7,884 nucleotides of DNA from assembly GCA_020047835.1 (NCBI GenBank), contig JAIFNJ010000107.1:522-8405 (forward strand), given 5' to 3'. This DNA comes from Bacteroidota bacterium. GTDB taxonomy: Bacteria > Bacteroidota > Bacteroidia > Bacteroidales > SZUA-534. This document shows, in pieces, positions 1 to 7,416 of the stretch (position 1 is the stretch's first letter; each line of letters starts with the position of its first letter). The translations under genes and the position numbers were made by a program. A model generated the notes under the pieces. It was not told where the DNA came from, ran no database searches, and was given only the letters and a program-made list of their open reading frames with translations.

Positions 1-3000
1 CCAGCAAATGAGTTCCACGAAAGCAAGGCATTTCCTTGCTCCTGATTTTCCGCATCAACTAACAGACCGTAAGGGGCTTGAATAATTTCATACATTCCAA
101 CATGCAATGCTGTATCTTGATGAATCGCCAAATTAGTTTTGGTAAAGCCTTCATAACCTTCTGAAGTCACTGAAAAAGTATAAACTCCCCGATAAACAGT
201 ATTAAAAGTAAATACGCCTGTTTCGTCCGTTGTAATTTCATAGTCGGCATACCCTTGCAAGTTAACCTTGGCCCCTTTAATTAAATGATTGTCGTTACCG
301 ATTACGGTTCCGGTAACTTGATAAAAAGGAACTTGTACCATTTCCACATTTAACAGGGTGGTACTATCGGTGGCAATCTTTACTTCCTTTTGAATCGAAT
401 TCTCGAAACCAAATTTGGAAAATGCAACATCGTAGAATCCTTGCTGGATGTTTTTAAAGGCATAATCACCCGTTGCTCTTGTGGAAGCGGTAAGTGAGGT
501 ACCTACCAGTGAAACGGATACGTTACTAAGTGTTACACCTTCCGATTTCACTGAACCTTGCAAGTTTCCAACAGTGGGATCGGAAATTACTAATTGAATG
601 TTTGGAAAATACTCATTCAGCATTCCTTCATCGTAAGGATTTGTCGGATCAAATGGATCACCGTTGCTCAAAGCATTCCGGGTGCGGACAGAGCCTATTT
701 CCAGGGTGTTTGAAAAGAAATTTCCGTAGAAAGAATCGTTGTCTTGTTTATGAATATACACTACCAAATTGCCCCCCTGATAATAATAATTGGAGTTAAA
801 AGAGAAGGTGATATCGTTGGCACCCTTTTCAAAATCTGCGGTTCCATCAAAAACCAATTGTAAATCGGAAGTTTGAATCCAGCCATCCGATAAATCTGAT
901 TTTAGGGTTTCGCCCAACCATATCTGTACTTTTTTATCGGTTAAAACATCATAAAAATCGCTCTTATACTTGATATGGGATATAATTCCCTTAGCCATTC
1001 CTATTTCGCTGGCATAATAAATGGTTTGCGACAAACTGTGTTTGTTGCTAAAATTGATGGGCCACAATTCATCGGAATTCCCCTCTCCAATGCCCACTAT
1101 GTGGGTACCTTCGGGAAGAATAACAACCGACAACACATCACTTTGGTTATTATCAGGGGTTTCATCCAAACTACTTTCAACCATCGCATACATCAAAATG
1201 GAATCGGATTCCCCTTTTTGTGGAATCCATGATAATTGGTAGGTGATTTTTTCACTGGAAGCAATCTCCAATCCGGGCACAGAAGCAAGTTCAATGCCTC
1301 CCTCCTGCATCAATTTTACTGTGTAATTGGTTTGTATATTTTTTCCTGAATTTTGAATTTCAACAGCATACACTGACGCTTCACCAATGGTTGGATATTG
1401 GTTTCCGGTTAAAGATAAACAACTTAAATCGTTGGCTTTGGTTTGCTTTATTTCAATATCATCGATATTCCAGCCATTAATGTTATAGCTATCACCCGTA
1501 AAACGAAATGCAATATACAAGGTATCGGCATTTAAGGGTACATCAAAATACAGATTTTGGATGGTGGGTTTTATGTCATCTTTTATTTCAAATTCCCAGA
1601 CTGATTTCCAGTTAGTTCCTTTATTAAATGAAATTTCAATGCTGGCCACTTCCCCTTCAAAACCGCTAAAATCGCTGATTGCAAATTTGTATTTCATATT
1701 TAATGTGGAACCTTGCGCTACTTTAATGGGATAAGTAATCAACCTGCTGGTTCCTTGGTATGCTGGGACCCAATTCAAGCGCAATTCAGGAGCAGTTCCT
1801 CCGGCTTCGGTGGTATTGTAAACCATCCAGTTATGTTTTACCCCCAGAAACCACCATCCCGGAGGCAGCATTTCAGTTGGATAATTGAACGATTCATACA
1901 TGATATAATCTCCCGCCTGCAGCAAGGTCATGTTGGAAGTGGCAATACCCCCACTTCCAAAATTATTACTGGCTGTGACTGCATAATAGTAATTGCCAAT
2001 TCCCGGCAATGTGTTATCAGTATACTCGGTAGTTGTTATGTCTTGAACAATATTGACTGAATCGGGTAAGCGTAATAGACTGTAAGTTATTCCATTTCCA
2101 CTTAGATAGCCTCCATTAAACCCATCTTTAGGAGCATCCCAGGTAATGAGCCCATTATTACCCTGCGCCTGCAATGCAACATTCAATGGAGCTGCGGGTA
2201 CATCCTCTCCCACCAGCGTGGTGAAGCTCGTCTTCATTCCACTACCTATTGAATTGTTTGCGTAAACAGTATACGTATAGAAACCGGCTTTTGGAACAGT
2301 ATTGTCAATAAAGGAAGATGGTTGACCCATTTCTGGATTGGAAATAGTTCCTATTACAGAGCCATCGCGTTCAATGGTAATCGATGTTAATTCGGTTAAT
2401 GGGTCGCCGTTAAAACTGCTAGTTGGGTTAATCCATGTAAGGCTAGCTTCCAAAACACCCATGCTTGCTTCATTTACCAGTAAATCGGATACTTTTTGGG
2501 GAGCCCCATTTTCGGCATAAGCATAGGGAATGCCGAAAGCACAAACTTCGGCTCCATAAATGTAAATATAGGTTGCCAATCCCGTTTCCACATTTATCTC
2601 ACACAATGCTCCCATACCCGGATAAAGAGAACCGTATAAAATATTGTTATCCCTATCGTAGGCAAGATCCTGAGCATAAGCTATCCCAAAACCTACAAAA
2701 CCAATTTTAGTTCCAGCACCGGTTGAATTGTTTACAGTGTATAGGCTAGCATCATCGATTCGCAACCCATAAATAGTTCCCTCCCAATCGGCAGCAATAC
2801 TAATAATAACCCCATCGCATATTTTGCCAATCAATGTAGCGGCACCGGTAGTTCTTAATACATCGGCAAAATGGTCGTACGCCAAGCCAGTTATCTTGTA
2901 TCCAGTATAGCCCACTAAGGTATAATCGCCTGTTGAAGGATTAATGGTATAGAGACCTGAATTAGCTGTCTGATAACTTGTGGCATACCAAGTATCGCGA

Positions 3001-3347
3001 ACAAAATCCCCGCCATTCATCCAAATGGTAGTGCTTGGAACTTCTTTAATCAAATTTAAACTCCCTTCAGGTAAGTTTATCCGAACAGGACCAGTTGGAA
3101 CCAGTGATTGTCCCATATCGGCATTCCAGCCATAACCGCAAAAACCGTCGCGAAATCCCTGATTTTTATTATTGGGCAATTGTGGTAATCGTTCTTGGGA
3201 TATTCCATCCAATGAATTCGTTGTTTCAATAACCGATCTACTTCCATTTCCTTTTCTTAAATCCAATTCTTGCTTATTGCGATTTGATTGGGCAAATGAA
3301 CCAATACTTACAAGCAAAATACTGATGATTAATACGATACCCTTCAT
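1..3347 (-). CDS. Large secreted multidomain surface protein (partial, 3' end missing), probable type IX secretion cargo
   Basis: The minus-strand frame is open from an ATG at 3347 to the window edge: 1115 complete codons and no stop. Residues 1-20 form a signal peptide (Lys, hydrophobic core, SFAQ cleavage region). Reading in order I see: a propeller-like region at about 100-275 with repeats such as LYTINPSTGDYTLVG and LYTVNNSTGAGTKIG; two fibronectin III-like domains (about 281-378 and 381-475); a cleaved-adhesin/MAM-like jelly roll (about 478-635, with ESFNYP, LPPGWW and NGWNIDDIEI); a CARDB-like domain (about 638-740); a domain starting near 744 of a type common in secreted Bacteroidota proteins (SLSQTIYYASEIGM, YQGGNLVVYIHK); two carboxypeptidase-regulatory-like domains (about 923-1007 and 1008-1089); and the start of another FnIII near 1090. 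No catalytic domain is visible, which suggests an adhesin, matrix or binding role at the cell surface. A C-terminal sorting domain would be expected beyond the edge. Domain names come from pattern recognition, and boundaries are approximate. Confidence 0.9.
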   Translation of the reverse strand, partial: MKGIVLIISILLVSIGSFAQSNRNKQELDLRKGNGSRSVIETTNSLDGISQERLPQLPNNKNQGFRDGFCGYGWNADMGQSLVPTGPVRINLPEGSLNLIKEVPSTTIWMNGGDFVRDTWYATSYQTANSGLYTINPSTGDYTLVGYTGYKITGLAYDHFADVLRTTGAATLIGKICDGVIISIAADWEGTIYGLRIDDASLYTVNNSTGAGTKIGFVGFGIAYAQDLAYDRDNNILYGSLYPGMGALCEINVETGLATYIYIYGAEVCAFGIPYAYAENGAPQKVSDLLVNEASMGVLEASLTWINPTSSFNGDPLTELTSITIERDGSVIGTISNPEMGQPSSFIDNTVPKAGFYTYTVYANNSIGSGMKTSFTTLVGEDVPAAPLNVALQAQGNNGLITWDAPKDGFNGGYLSGNGITYSLLRLPDSVNIVQDITTTEYTDNTLPGIGNYYYAVTASNNFGSGGIATSNMTLLQAGDYIMYESFNYPTEMLPPGWWFLGVKHNWMVYNTTEAGGTAPELRLNWVPAYQGTSRLITYPIKVAQGSTLNMKYKFAISDFSGFEGEVASIEISFNKGTNWKSVWEFEIKDDIKPTIQNLYFDVPLNADTLYIAFRFTGDSYNINGWNIDDIEIKQTKANDLSCLSLTGNQYPTIGEASVYAVEIQNSGKNIQTNYTVKLMQEGGIELASVPGLEIASSEKITYQLSWIPQKGESDSILMYAMVESSLDETPDNNQSDVLSVVILPEGTHIVGIGEGNSDELWPINFSNKHSLSQTIYYASEIGMAKGIISHIKYKSDFYDVLTDKKVQIWLGETLKSDLSDGWIQTSDLQLVFDGTADFEKGANDITFSFNSNYYYQGGNLVVYIHKQDNDSFYGNFFSNTLEIGSVRTRNALSNGDPFDPTNPYDEGMLNEYFPNIQLVISDPTVGNLQGSVKSEGVTLSNVSVSLVGTSLTASTRATGDYAFKNIQQGFYDVAFSKFGFENSIQKEVKIATDSTTLLNVEMVQVPFYQVTGTVIGNDNHLIKGAKVNLQGYADYEITTDETGVFTFNTVYRGVYTFSVTSEGYEGFTKTNLAIHQDTALHVGMYEIIQAPYGLLVDAENQEQGNALLSWNSFA

Positions 3348-3590
3348 TGAAATTATTTTTATACTGATTTATAAACAGAACTTAAACGGTCCTTCAAATA
3401 AGCTAAACAGTTAATAATTGGGAACTTTTTAATGCTTGCTGTCCATTTTTGAATAGGCCTCAGCTTGTTCAATTAAAAACCTATTTATTACTATATTTAA
3501 TATTCAAGAATTAGAACTTCCTTGTTTATTTTTGAGAAAATCAAAACTATGGATAAAACCTGAACTTTTTTAATCCTTTGGGTGGCATTT

Positions 3591-3610
3591 ACATGGACAC
3601 GACATGGACA
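3591..3610. repeat. Tandem 9-bp direct repeat with 11-bp period
   Basis: The plus strand reads ACATGGACA, then CG, then ACATGGACA again, so two identical 9-mers recur at an 11-bp spacing, about one helical turn. The repeat lies about 245 bp upstream of the secreted-protein start, and between that start and the terminator after DUF1015. The spacing would suit a protein that binds one face of the helix, but a chance duplication is equally possible. Confidence 0.5.
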
Positions 3611-3665
3611 ATTTCATAGAAACAAAACAACTAGAATTAAGGATGGTAGGAGTTAAAAAAATGCA

Positions 3666-3717
3666 AAAAAAATCCAACAAATATTGGGGATGTAACCAAT
3701 AATTGTTGGATTTTTTT
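3666..3717. terminator. Strong bidirectional intrinsic terminator after the DUF1015 gene
   Basis: A perfect 15-bp stem pairs 3666-3680 (AAAAAAATCCAACAA) with 3703-3717 (TTGTTGGATTTTTTT). Inside it, TATTGG (3682-3687) pairs with CCAATA (3696-3701) around an 8-nt loop. On the minus strand the hairpin starts 47 nt after the DUF1015 stop codon and ends in a seven-U tract. Because the A and T tracts flank both sides, it could also stop plus-strand transcription. It separates DUF1015 from the secreted-protein gene. Confidence 0.88.
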
Positions 3718-3764
3718 GTGTTGCGAAGTCGTTATAATTTGATATTTCTAATAACGATATTTAT

Positions 3765-5012
3765 TTACAATTCATGAATCACCAAACCCGAGCGGAGCTT
3801 AGGTTCAAACCAGGTAGTTTTGGGTGGCATAATATTCCCTGTATCGGCAATGTCGATGAGTTGTTGCATGGAAACTGGATAAAGGGCAAATGCAACTTTC
3901 ATATCACCGGAATCCACCCGATTTGATAATTCACCTAAACCCCGGATTCCGCCAACAAATTCAACTTTAGTTGTTGTCCGCAAGTCTTTAACCCCCAATA
4001 TTCCATCCAACACCAATTTTGATAAAATAGTAACATCCAACACACCAATTGGATCATGGTCGTTATAAGTACCGGATTTTGCATTTAACTTATACCAATT
4101 GCAATTTAGGTACATACTAAATTCATGCAACTTAGTAGGATGAAATATAGATTTTCCTAATAAGGTAACGTCAAATACCTTTTTTATTGCATCCATAAAT
4201 GTAGGTTCCGATAACCCGTTTAAGTCTTTCACCACACGGTTGTAATCAATTATTTTTAATTGATTGTCGGGGAAATGAACCGCCATGAAAAAATTATAAG
4301 CTTCTTCACCGGTATGATTCGGATTCTGGTTCTTTTTTTCAATTCCGATTCGAGCCGCCGCTGCAGTTCTGTGGTGACCATCGGCCACATAGGTAAAAGG
4401 AACTTTGGTTGCAAAAAGCCATTCCAGTTTTTTATTGGTTTCCGCATCATTAATTGGCCAAAGGTGATGCCCAAATCCATCTTCAGCCACAAAATCGTAA
4501 TCAGGAGTTTGATTTTTTACAATGGATGAAACAATGGCATCAATCTCAGGAACCGCTTTATACGAAAAGAATACCGGTTCAATGTTGGCGTTCAGGTATC
4601 TGGTAAGAATCATCCTATCTTCTTCCTTATCAGGACGGGTTAATTCATGTTTTTTAATAATGCCGTTATGATAATCATCACAAGATGCAGCTCCTACAAT
4701 ACCATATTGAGTTCTGCCTTCCATGGTTTGTGCATAAATATAATATTTGGCTTCAACATCCTGTTTTAGCCAGCCTTTTTTCTTAAATTGATTGTAATTT
4801 TCAACAGACTTATTATACACTTCTTCGGAATGTACATCGGTTCCAACCGAACAGTCAATTTCAGCACGTGTAATATGAAGCAATGATTCCGGTTTACCAG
4901 CCGCCATTTGGGCAGCTTCTGCAGAATTCATTACATCGTAAGGTAAACAAGCCAGGGTGCTTGCCAATTCTTTTGGGGGACGAACCCCTTGAAACGGTTT
5001 TATAATAGCCAT
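3765..5012 (-). CDS. DUF1015 family protein, ParB-like DGHHR motif, linked to serine synthesis genes
   Basis: This complete 415-residue protein of unknown function is cytosolic, with no signal peptide or membrane segment. It shows the marks I associate with DUF1015: an N-terminal IIKPFQGVRPP stretch and PYDV (24-27); KHELTRPDKEEDR (121-133) followed by NIEPVFFSY (143-151); HHLWPI (182-187); the invariant-looking DGHHR (211-215) followed by an Ala-rich helix; GGIRG (354-358); and a conserved tail starting MPPKTTWFEPKLRSG (from 395). The length appears full for the family. DGHHR resembles the ParB/sulfiredoxin-fold signature also found in the free-serine kinases SerK (archaea) and SbnI (Staphylococcus). 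With serA and serC next door, a role in serine or phosphoserine metabolism is a reasonable inference, not a demonstrated function. It is separated from serA by 228 bp containing a terminator, so it probably has its own promoter. The start at 5012 gives the canonical N-terminus. Confidence 0.93.
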   Translation of the reverse strand: MAIIKPFQGVRPPKELASTLACLPYDVMNSAEAAQMAAGKPESLLHITRAEIDCSVGTDVHSEEVYNKSVENYNQFKKKGWLKQDVEAKYYIYAQTMEGRTQYGIVGAASCDDYHNGIIKKHELTRPDKEEDRMILTRYLNANIEPVFFSYKAVPEIDAIVSSIVKNQTPDYDFVAEDGFGHHLWPINDAETNKKLEWLFATKVPFTYVADGHHRTAAAARIGIEKKNQNPNHTGEEAYNFFMAVHFPDNQLKIIDYNRVVKDLNGLSEPTFMDAIKKVFDVTLLGKSIFHPTKLHEFSMYLNCNWYKLNAKSGTYNDHDPIGVLDVTILSKLVLDGILGVKDLRTTTKVEFVGGIRGLGELSNRVDSGDMKVAFALYPVSMQQLIDIADTGNIMPPKTTWFEPKLRSGLVIHEL

Positions 5013-5188
5013 GAAATATACGTTTATTGGTTACTGGTTTCTGCCAAAATACTATCTGACTATGTTAAAATATCGGCTTTGAACCATTTATTACCCATCT
5101 GAAAACGTTGCGAAGATAATGCATCATCAAATATTGGTCTGTCAAGATTCCATGTTTTGTAACAACCTTTATAGGTGTTAAAGAAAAC
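5013..5188. other. Spacer upstream of the DUF1015 gene
   Basis: Between the serA terminator and the DUF1015 start lie about 176 non-coding bp that probably carry the DUF1015 promoter. A small bulged hairpin is possible at 5161-5179 (AACAACCT with AGGTGTT), directly beyond the serA terminator. On the minus strand, AATATTTG (about 5127-5134) is close to the Bacteroidota -7 element TAnnTTTG, but no TTTG lies 19 nt upstream of it. I therefore do not call a promoter. Confidence 0.4.
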
Positions 5189-5218
5189 AAAAAACCCTGA
5201 AAGGATTCTCTCAGGGTT
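5189..5218 (-). terminator. Intrinsic terminator after serA
   Basis: In minus-strand RNA sense, AACCCTGA (from 5218) pairs perfectly over 8 bp with TCAGGGTT (ending at 5193) around a 10-nt loop, and the U-rich run TTTTTTG follows. It begins 22 nt after the serA stop codon. The stem is GC-rich for this AT-rich region, which supports a real terminator. It separates serA from the DUF1015 gene downstream. Confidence 0.88.
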
Positions 5219-5240
5219 CATATTATAATGAAATGGATTA

Positions 5241-6164
5241 CTATTTATTTACTTTAAAAGAAATATTTCCTGTTTCAAAGAAATCGATAATTTGGTTTAC
5301 TGCAGCAATTCCGGCATTGATATTTGCTTCCGCTGTTTGAGCACCCAATTTCTTAGGGGTAAAAAAATATTTTCCTTCGAATTTTTCGGCAAATACATGA
5401 GCACAATCTGGAGCAATATCTGAAAGGTATTTAAAATCGGCACGACTTTCCATCATTTGCAAAATACCATCCTCATCAATTACTTCTTTGCGAGCTGTAT
5501 TAATAAGCACAGCACCTTGAGGCATCTTGTTTAGCAATTCAAAATTAATTGATTTCTTGGTTTCGCTGGTTGCCGGAATATGCAAAGAAACATATTGGCA
5601 GGTAGTATATAATTCTTCTATTGAATTTACTGGAGTAACCCCTTCTGCCTGCATTTTTTCTTTTGATACATAAGGGTCGAAAGCATACACAGCCATACCA
5701 AAACCACGGGCAATTTCAGCTACGTAGCGGCCCACATTTCCAAATGCATGGATTCCCAATTTTTTGCCTCGGAGTTCCACTCCATCTTTGCCATCATATC
5801 CATTACGGGCAATATATACCATCATCCCAAAAACCAATTCAGCCACGGCATTTGAATTTTGCCCCGGTGTATTCATGGCAACTACGTTATGTGCTGTTGC
5901 TGCAGCTAAATCAATATTATCGTATCCGGCACCGGCACGCACTATAATTTTTAAGTTCTTAGCAGCATCAAGTACCTCTTTGGTAGCCAAATCACTGCGA
6001 ATGATTATTGCATCGCAATCGGTTACTGCTTTTTCAAAATCGGACTGTTCCGCATATTTTTCAAACAAAACTACTTTGTATCCTTTTCCTTCTGCTATAG
6101 CTTTCATTTGATTAACGGCTATTTTTGCAAAAGGTTTTTGAGTTGCTATTAATATTGTCTTCAT
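5241..6164 (-). CDS. serA: D-3-phosphoglycerate dehydrogenase, short ACT-less form
   Basis: Cytosolic NAD-dependent oxidoreductase that converts 3-phosphoglycerate to 3-phosphohydroxypyruvate, the entry step of phosphorylated serine synthesis. From the ATG at 6164 it has 307 residues. Motifs of the 2-hydroxyacid dehydrogenase family are RAGAGYDN (76-83), NAVAEL (105-110), a Rossmann loop AFGNVG (140-145, with Ala for the first Gly of GxGxxG), Asp163 at the end of beta-2 favouring NAD over NADP, and catalytic Arg225 in NTARKE. The usual catalytic His before LGA/IGA is Lys272 (PKKLGAQT), a variant I associate with Bacteroidales and Entamoeba enzymes. No ACT or intervening domain is present, so the classical serine feedback site is missing. 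An upstream in-frame ATG at 6215 would add 17 atypical residues and place the start inside the serC terminator hairpin; MKTILIATQKPFAKIA fits the family start better. It lies downstream of serC. Confidence 0.92.
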   Translation of the reverse strand: MKTILIATQKPFAKIAVNQMKAIAEGKGYKVVLFEKYAEQSDFEKAVTDCDAIIIRSDLATKEVLDAAKNLKIIVRAGAGYDNIDLAAATAHNVVAMNTPGQNSNAVAELVFGMMVYIARNGYDGKDGVELRGKKLGIHAFGNVGRYVAEIARGFGMAVYAFDPYVSKEKMQAEGVTPVNSIEELYTTCQYVSLHIPATSETKKSINFELLNKMPQGAVLINTARKEVIDEDGILQMMESRADFKYLSDIAPDCAHVFAEKFEGKYFFTPKKLGAQTAEANINAGIAAVNQIIDFFETGNISFKVNK

Positions 6165-6181
6165 TGATGGTACTGTTTTAA

Positions 6182-6212
6182 TTAATTTATAGTAAAAAAC
6201 CACCTGTTCAAA
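6182..6212 (-). promoter_or_regulatory. Candidate serA promoter overlapping the serC terminator
   Basis: On the minus strand a TTTG (6209-6212) lies exactly 19 nt before TAAATTAA (6182-6189). This resembles the Bacteroidota pattern TTTG-N19-TAnnTTTG but misses the last two consensus bases. It would leave a leader of only about 15 nt before the ATG at 6164. The TTTG is in the terminator hairpin's loop-proximal arm. The region is AT-rich, so a chance match is possible. Confidence 0.3.
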
Positions 6213-6229
6213 CATTGAAAGGTGGTTTT
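6196..6229 (-). terminator. Intrinsic terminator or attenuator-like hairpin between serC and serA
   Basis: The lower stem pairs 6196-6205 (AAAACCACCT) with 6220-6229 (AGGTGGTTTT), 10 bp. The hairpin continues past one bulged base into TTCAA (6207-6211) paired with TTGAA (6215-6219) around a 3-nt loop. On the minus strand it begins 12 nt after the serC stop and ends in a U-rich run (TTTTTTA). It therefore looks like a genuine serC terminator, even though serA follows only 77 bp downstream of serC. Confidence 0.85.
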
Positions 6230-6241
6230 AATTATCAATTA

Positions 6242-7321
6242 TTATCCTTTTACTTGCTTTTCAAAATCCTGCATACAGGTAATCAACGCTTTCACATCGT
6301 CGATGGTGCAAGCATTGTAAGTTGATGCACGGAAACCGCCTACTGAACGGTGGCCTTTAATTCCAACAATTTTACGGCTTTTTGCCAATTCCATAAATTT
6401 TTCGGTAAGCTCTTCGGAACCATCGGCCCAAACAAAGGGTATATTCATGCGAGAACGGGAACCTACTTCCACTGGACTTTTGAACAATGAATTGCGGTCA
6501 ATCTCAGCATAAAGCATCGTAGCCCGTTCAATAGCTCTGCGTTCCATTTCTTTTACGCCACCTTGCGATTTCACCCATTTCAACGTTTCGTTTAAAGCAA
6601 AAATGTTAACGCAGGGAGGAGTGTTATACATGGAATCTTCCTTCATGTGAATGTCGTACCGGAACATAGTTGGAATAGGACGATCGGTAGCTACCCGCTC
6701 CAACATATCGTCGCGGATAATGACAAAAGTTACACCGGCTGGTCCCAAGTTCTTTTGAGCACCACCATAAATCATTGCATATTTTGACACATCTACCTGA
6801 CGGCTCATAATATCGGACGACATATCGGCAATCAATGGAACCGGTGATTTTAAATCCTCAAAAATTTCAGTACCACGGATGGTGTTATTTGAAGTAATAT
6901 GCACATAATCAACATCTGTAGGAATAGTAAATCCTTTGGGGTAATAGGTATGGTTTTTATCTTCTGATGAAGCAATTACTTCAACCTTACCAAAAATTTT
7001 AGCCTCTTTAATGGCTTTATCTGACCAAGTACCAGTATTTACATAGGCGGCTTTGGATTTTAAAAAATTGATGGGTATCATAGCAAACTGTGTACTGGCA
7101 CCACCGCCCAAAAACAAAACATGGTAGTTAGCAGGAACATTCAAAATCTCTTTGAAAAGCGCCACCGCTTCATTAATAATGGGTTCAAAATCTTTACTTC
7201 GGTGCGATACTTCAAGAATAGATTGTCCACTATTATTTAGCTCAAGAATTGCCTTGGCTGTATTCTCCAAACAAGGATCAGATAACTTACAAGGACCGGC
7301 ATTAAAAATGTGTTTTCTCAT
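6242..7321 (-). CDS. serC: Phosphoserine aminotransferase
   Basis: Cytosolic PLP-dependent class V aminotransferase, 359 residues (E. coli SerC has 362). It transfers the amino group of glutamate to 3-phosphohydroxypyruvate, giving O-phosphoserine; SerC enzymes can also serve pyridoxal phosphate synthesis on 3-hydroxy-4-phosphohydroxythreonine-type substrates. Diagnostic features are NAGP (7-10), HRS (40-42), the cofactor-phosphate loop GGGAST (72-77), W99, Asp166 in ADMSSD contacting the PLP ring, the Schiff-base Lys190 in GGAQKNLGPAG, NTPP (233-236), and the substrate-binding GHRSVGGFRASTYNA (323-337). All key residues are present. The start at 7321 gives the expected MRKHIFNAGP N-terminus; the leader is AT-rich with no clear Shine-Dalgarno, as is usual in Bacteroidota. 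It is the first gene of the serine cluster and precedes serA, but a hairpin terminator follows it closely. Confidence 0.97.
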   Translation of the reverse strand: MRKHIFNAGPCKLSDPCLENTAKAILELNNSGQSILEVSHRSKDFEPIINEAVALFKEILNVPANYHVLFLGGGASTQFAMIPINFLKSKAAYVNTGTWSDKAIKEAKIFGKVEVIASSEDKNHTYYPKGFTIPTDVDYVHITSNNTIRGTEIFEDLKSPVPLIADMSSDIMSRQVDVSKYAMIYGGAQKNLGPAGVTFVIIRDDMLERVATDRPIPTMFRYDIHMKEDSMYNTPPCVNIFALNETLKWVKSQGGVKEMERRAIERATMLYAEIDRNSLFKSPVEVGSRSRMNIPFVWADGSEELTEKFMELAKSRKIVGIKGHRSVGGFRASTYNACTIDDVKALITCMQDFEKQVKG

Positions 7322-7416
7322 AATTTGCTGAATTTTAATGTATTATAATAATTTAAAAGTTATTTTTCGTGTGCTGCTAATTTATAACAAATTCCTCGCA
7401 AAAAACTGATTTTTCA

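Larger units (their letters stand above)
3345..3764. other. Intergenic spacer between the DUF1015 gene and the secreted-protein gene
   Basis: This AT-rich spacer of roughly 417 bp must carry the minus-strand promoter of the secreted-protein gene, because a strong terminator (3666-3717) isolates that gene from DUF1015. I searched the minus strand for the Bacteroidota promoter pattern (TTTG, about 19 nt, TAnnTTTG) and found no convincing match. The spacer also holds a tandem 9-bp repeat at 3591-3610 and a weak inverted repeat, AATAGG (3452-3457) with CCTATT (3480-3485). I see no convincing gene in it. Confidence 0.6.

Noticed and set aside
530..3414. Several plus-strand open frames of 60-115 codons (for example 530-799, 975-1232, 1713-2060, 2465-2710, 3172-3414)
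   Set aside because: They lie opposite the continuous minus-strand secreted-protein frame, which has a signal peptide and coherent domains. Their own translations look random, rich in His, Cys and Pro.
3604..3702. Plus-strand 32-codon frame beginning MDNFIETKQLEL
   Set aside because: It runs into the terminator stem and includes the tandem repeat. No promoter is visible and the tail is dictated by the hairpin.
5116..5145. TTGACA (minus strand, 5140-5145) with CATTAT 18 bp downstream (5116-5121), resembling an E. coli sigma-70 promoter for DUF1015
   Set aside because: The Bacteroidota housekeeping sigma factor uses a different consensus, and the -10 matches at only four of six bases, so this is likely coincidence.
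4256..6111. Frames at 4256-4492 (-), 4260-4529 (+), 5663-5947 (+) and 5764-6111 (+)
   Set aside because: They overlap DUF1015 or serA in other frames and show no recognisable protein features.
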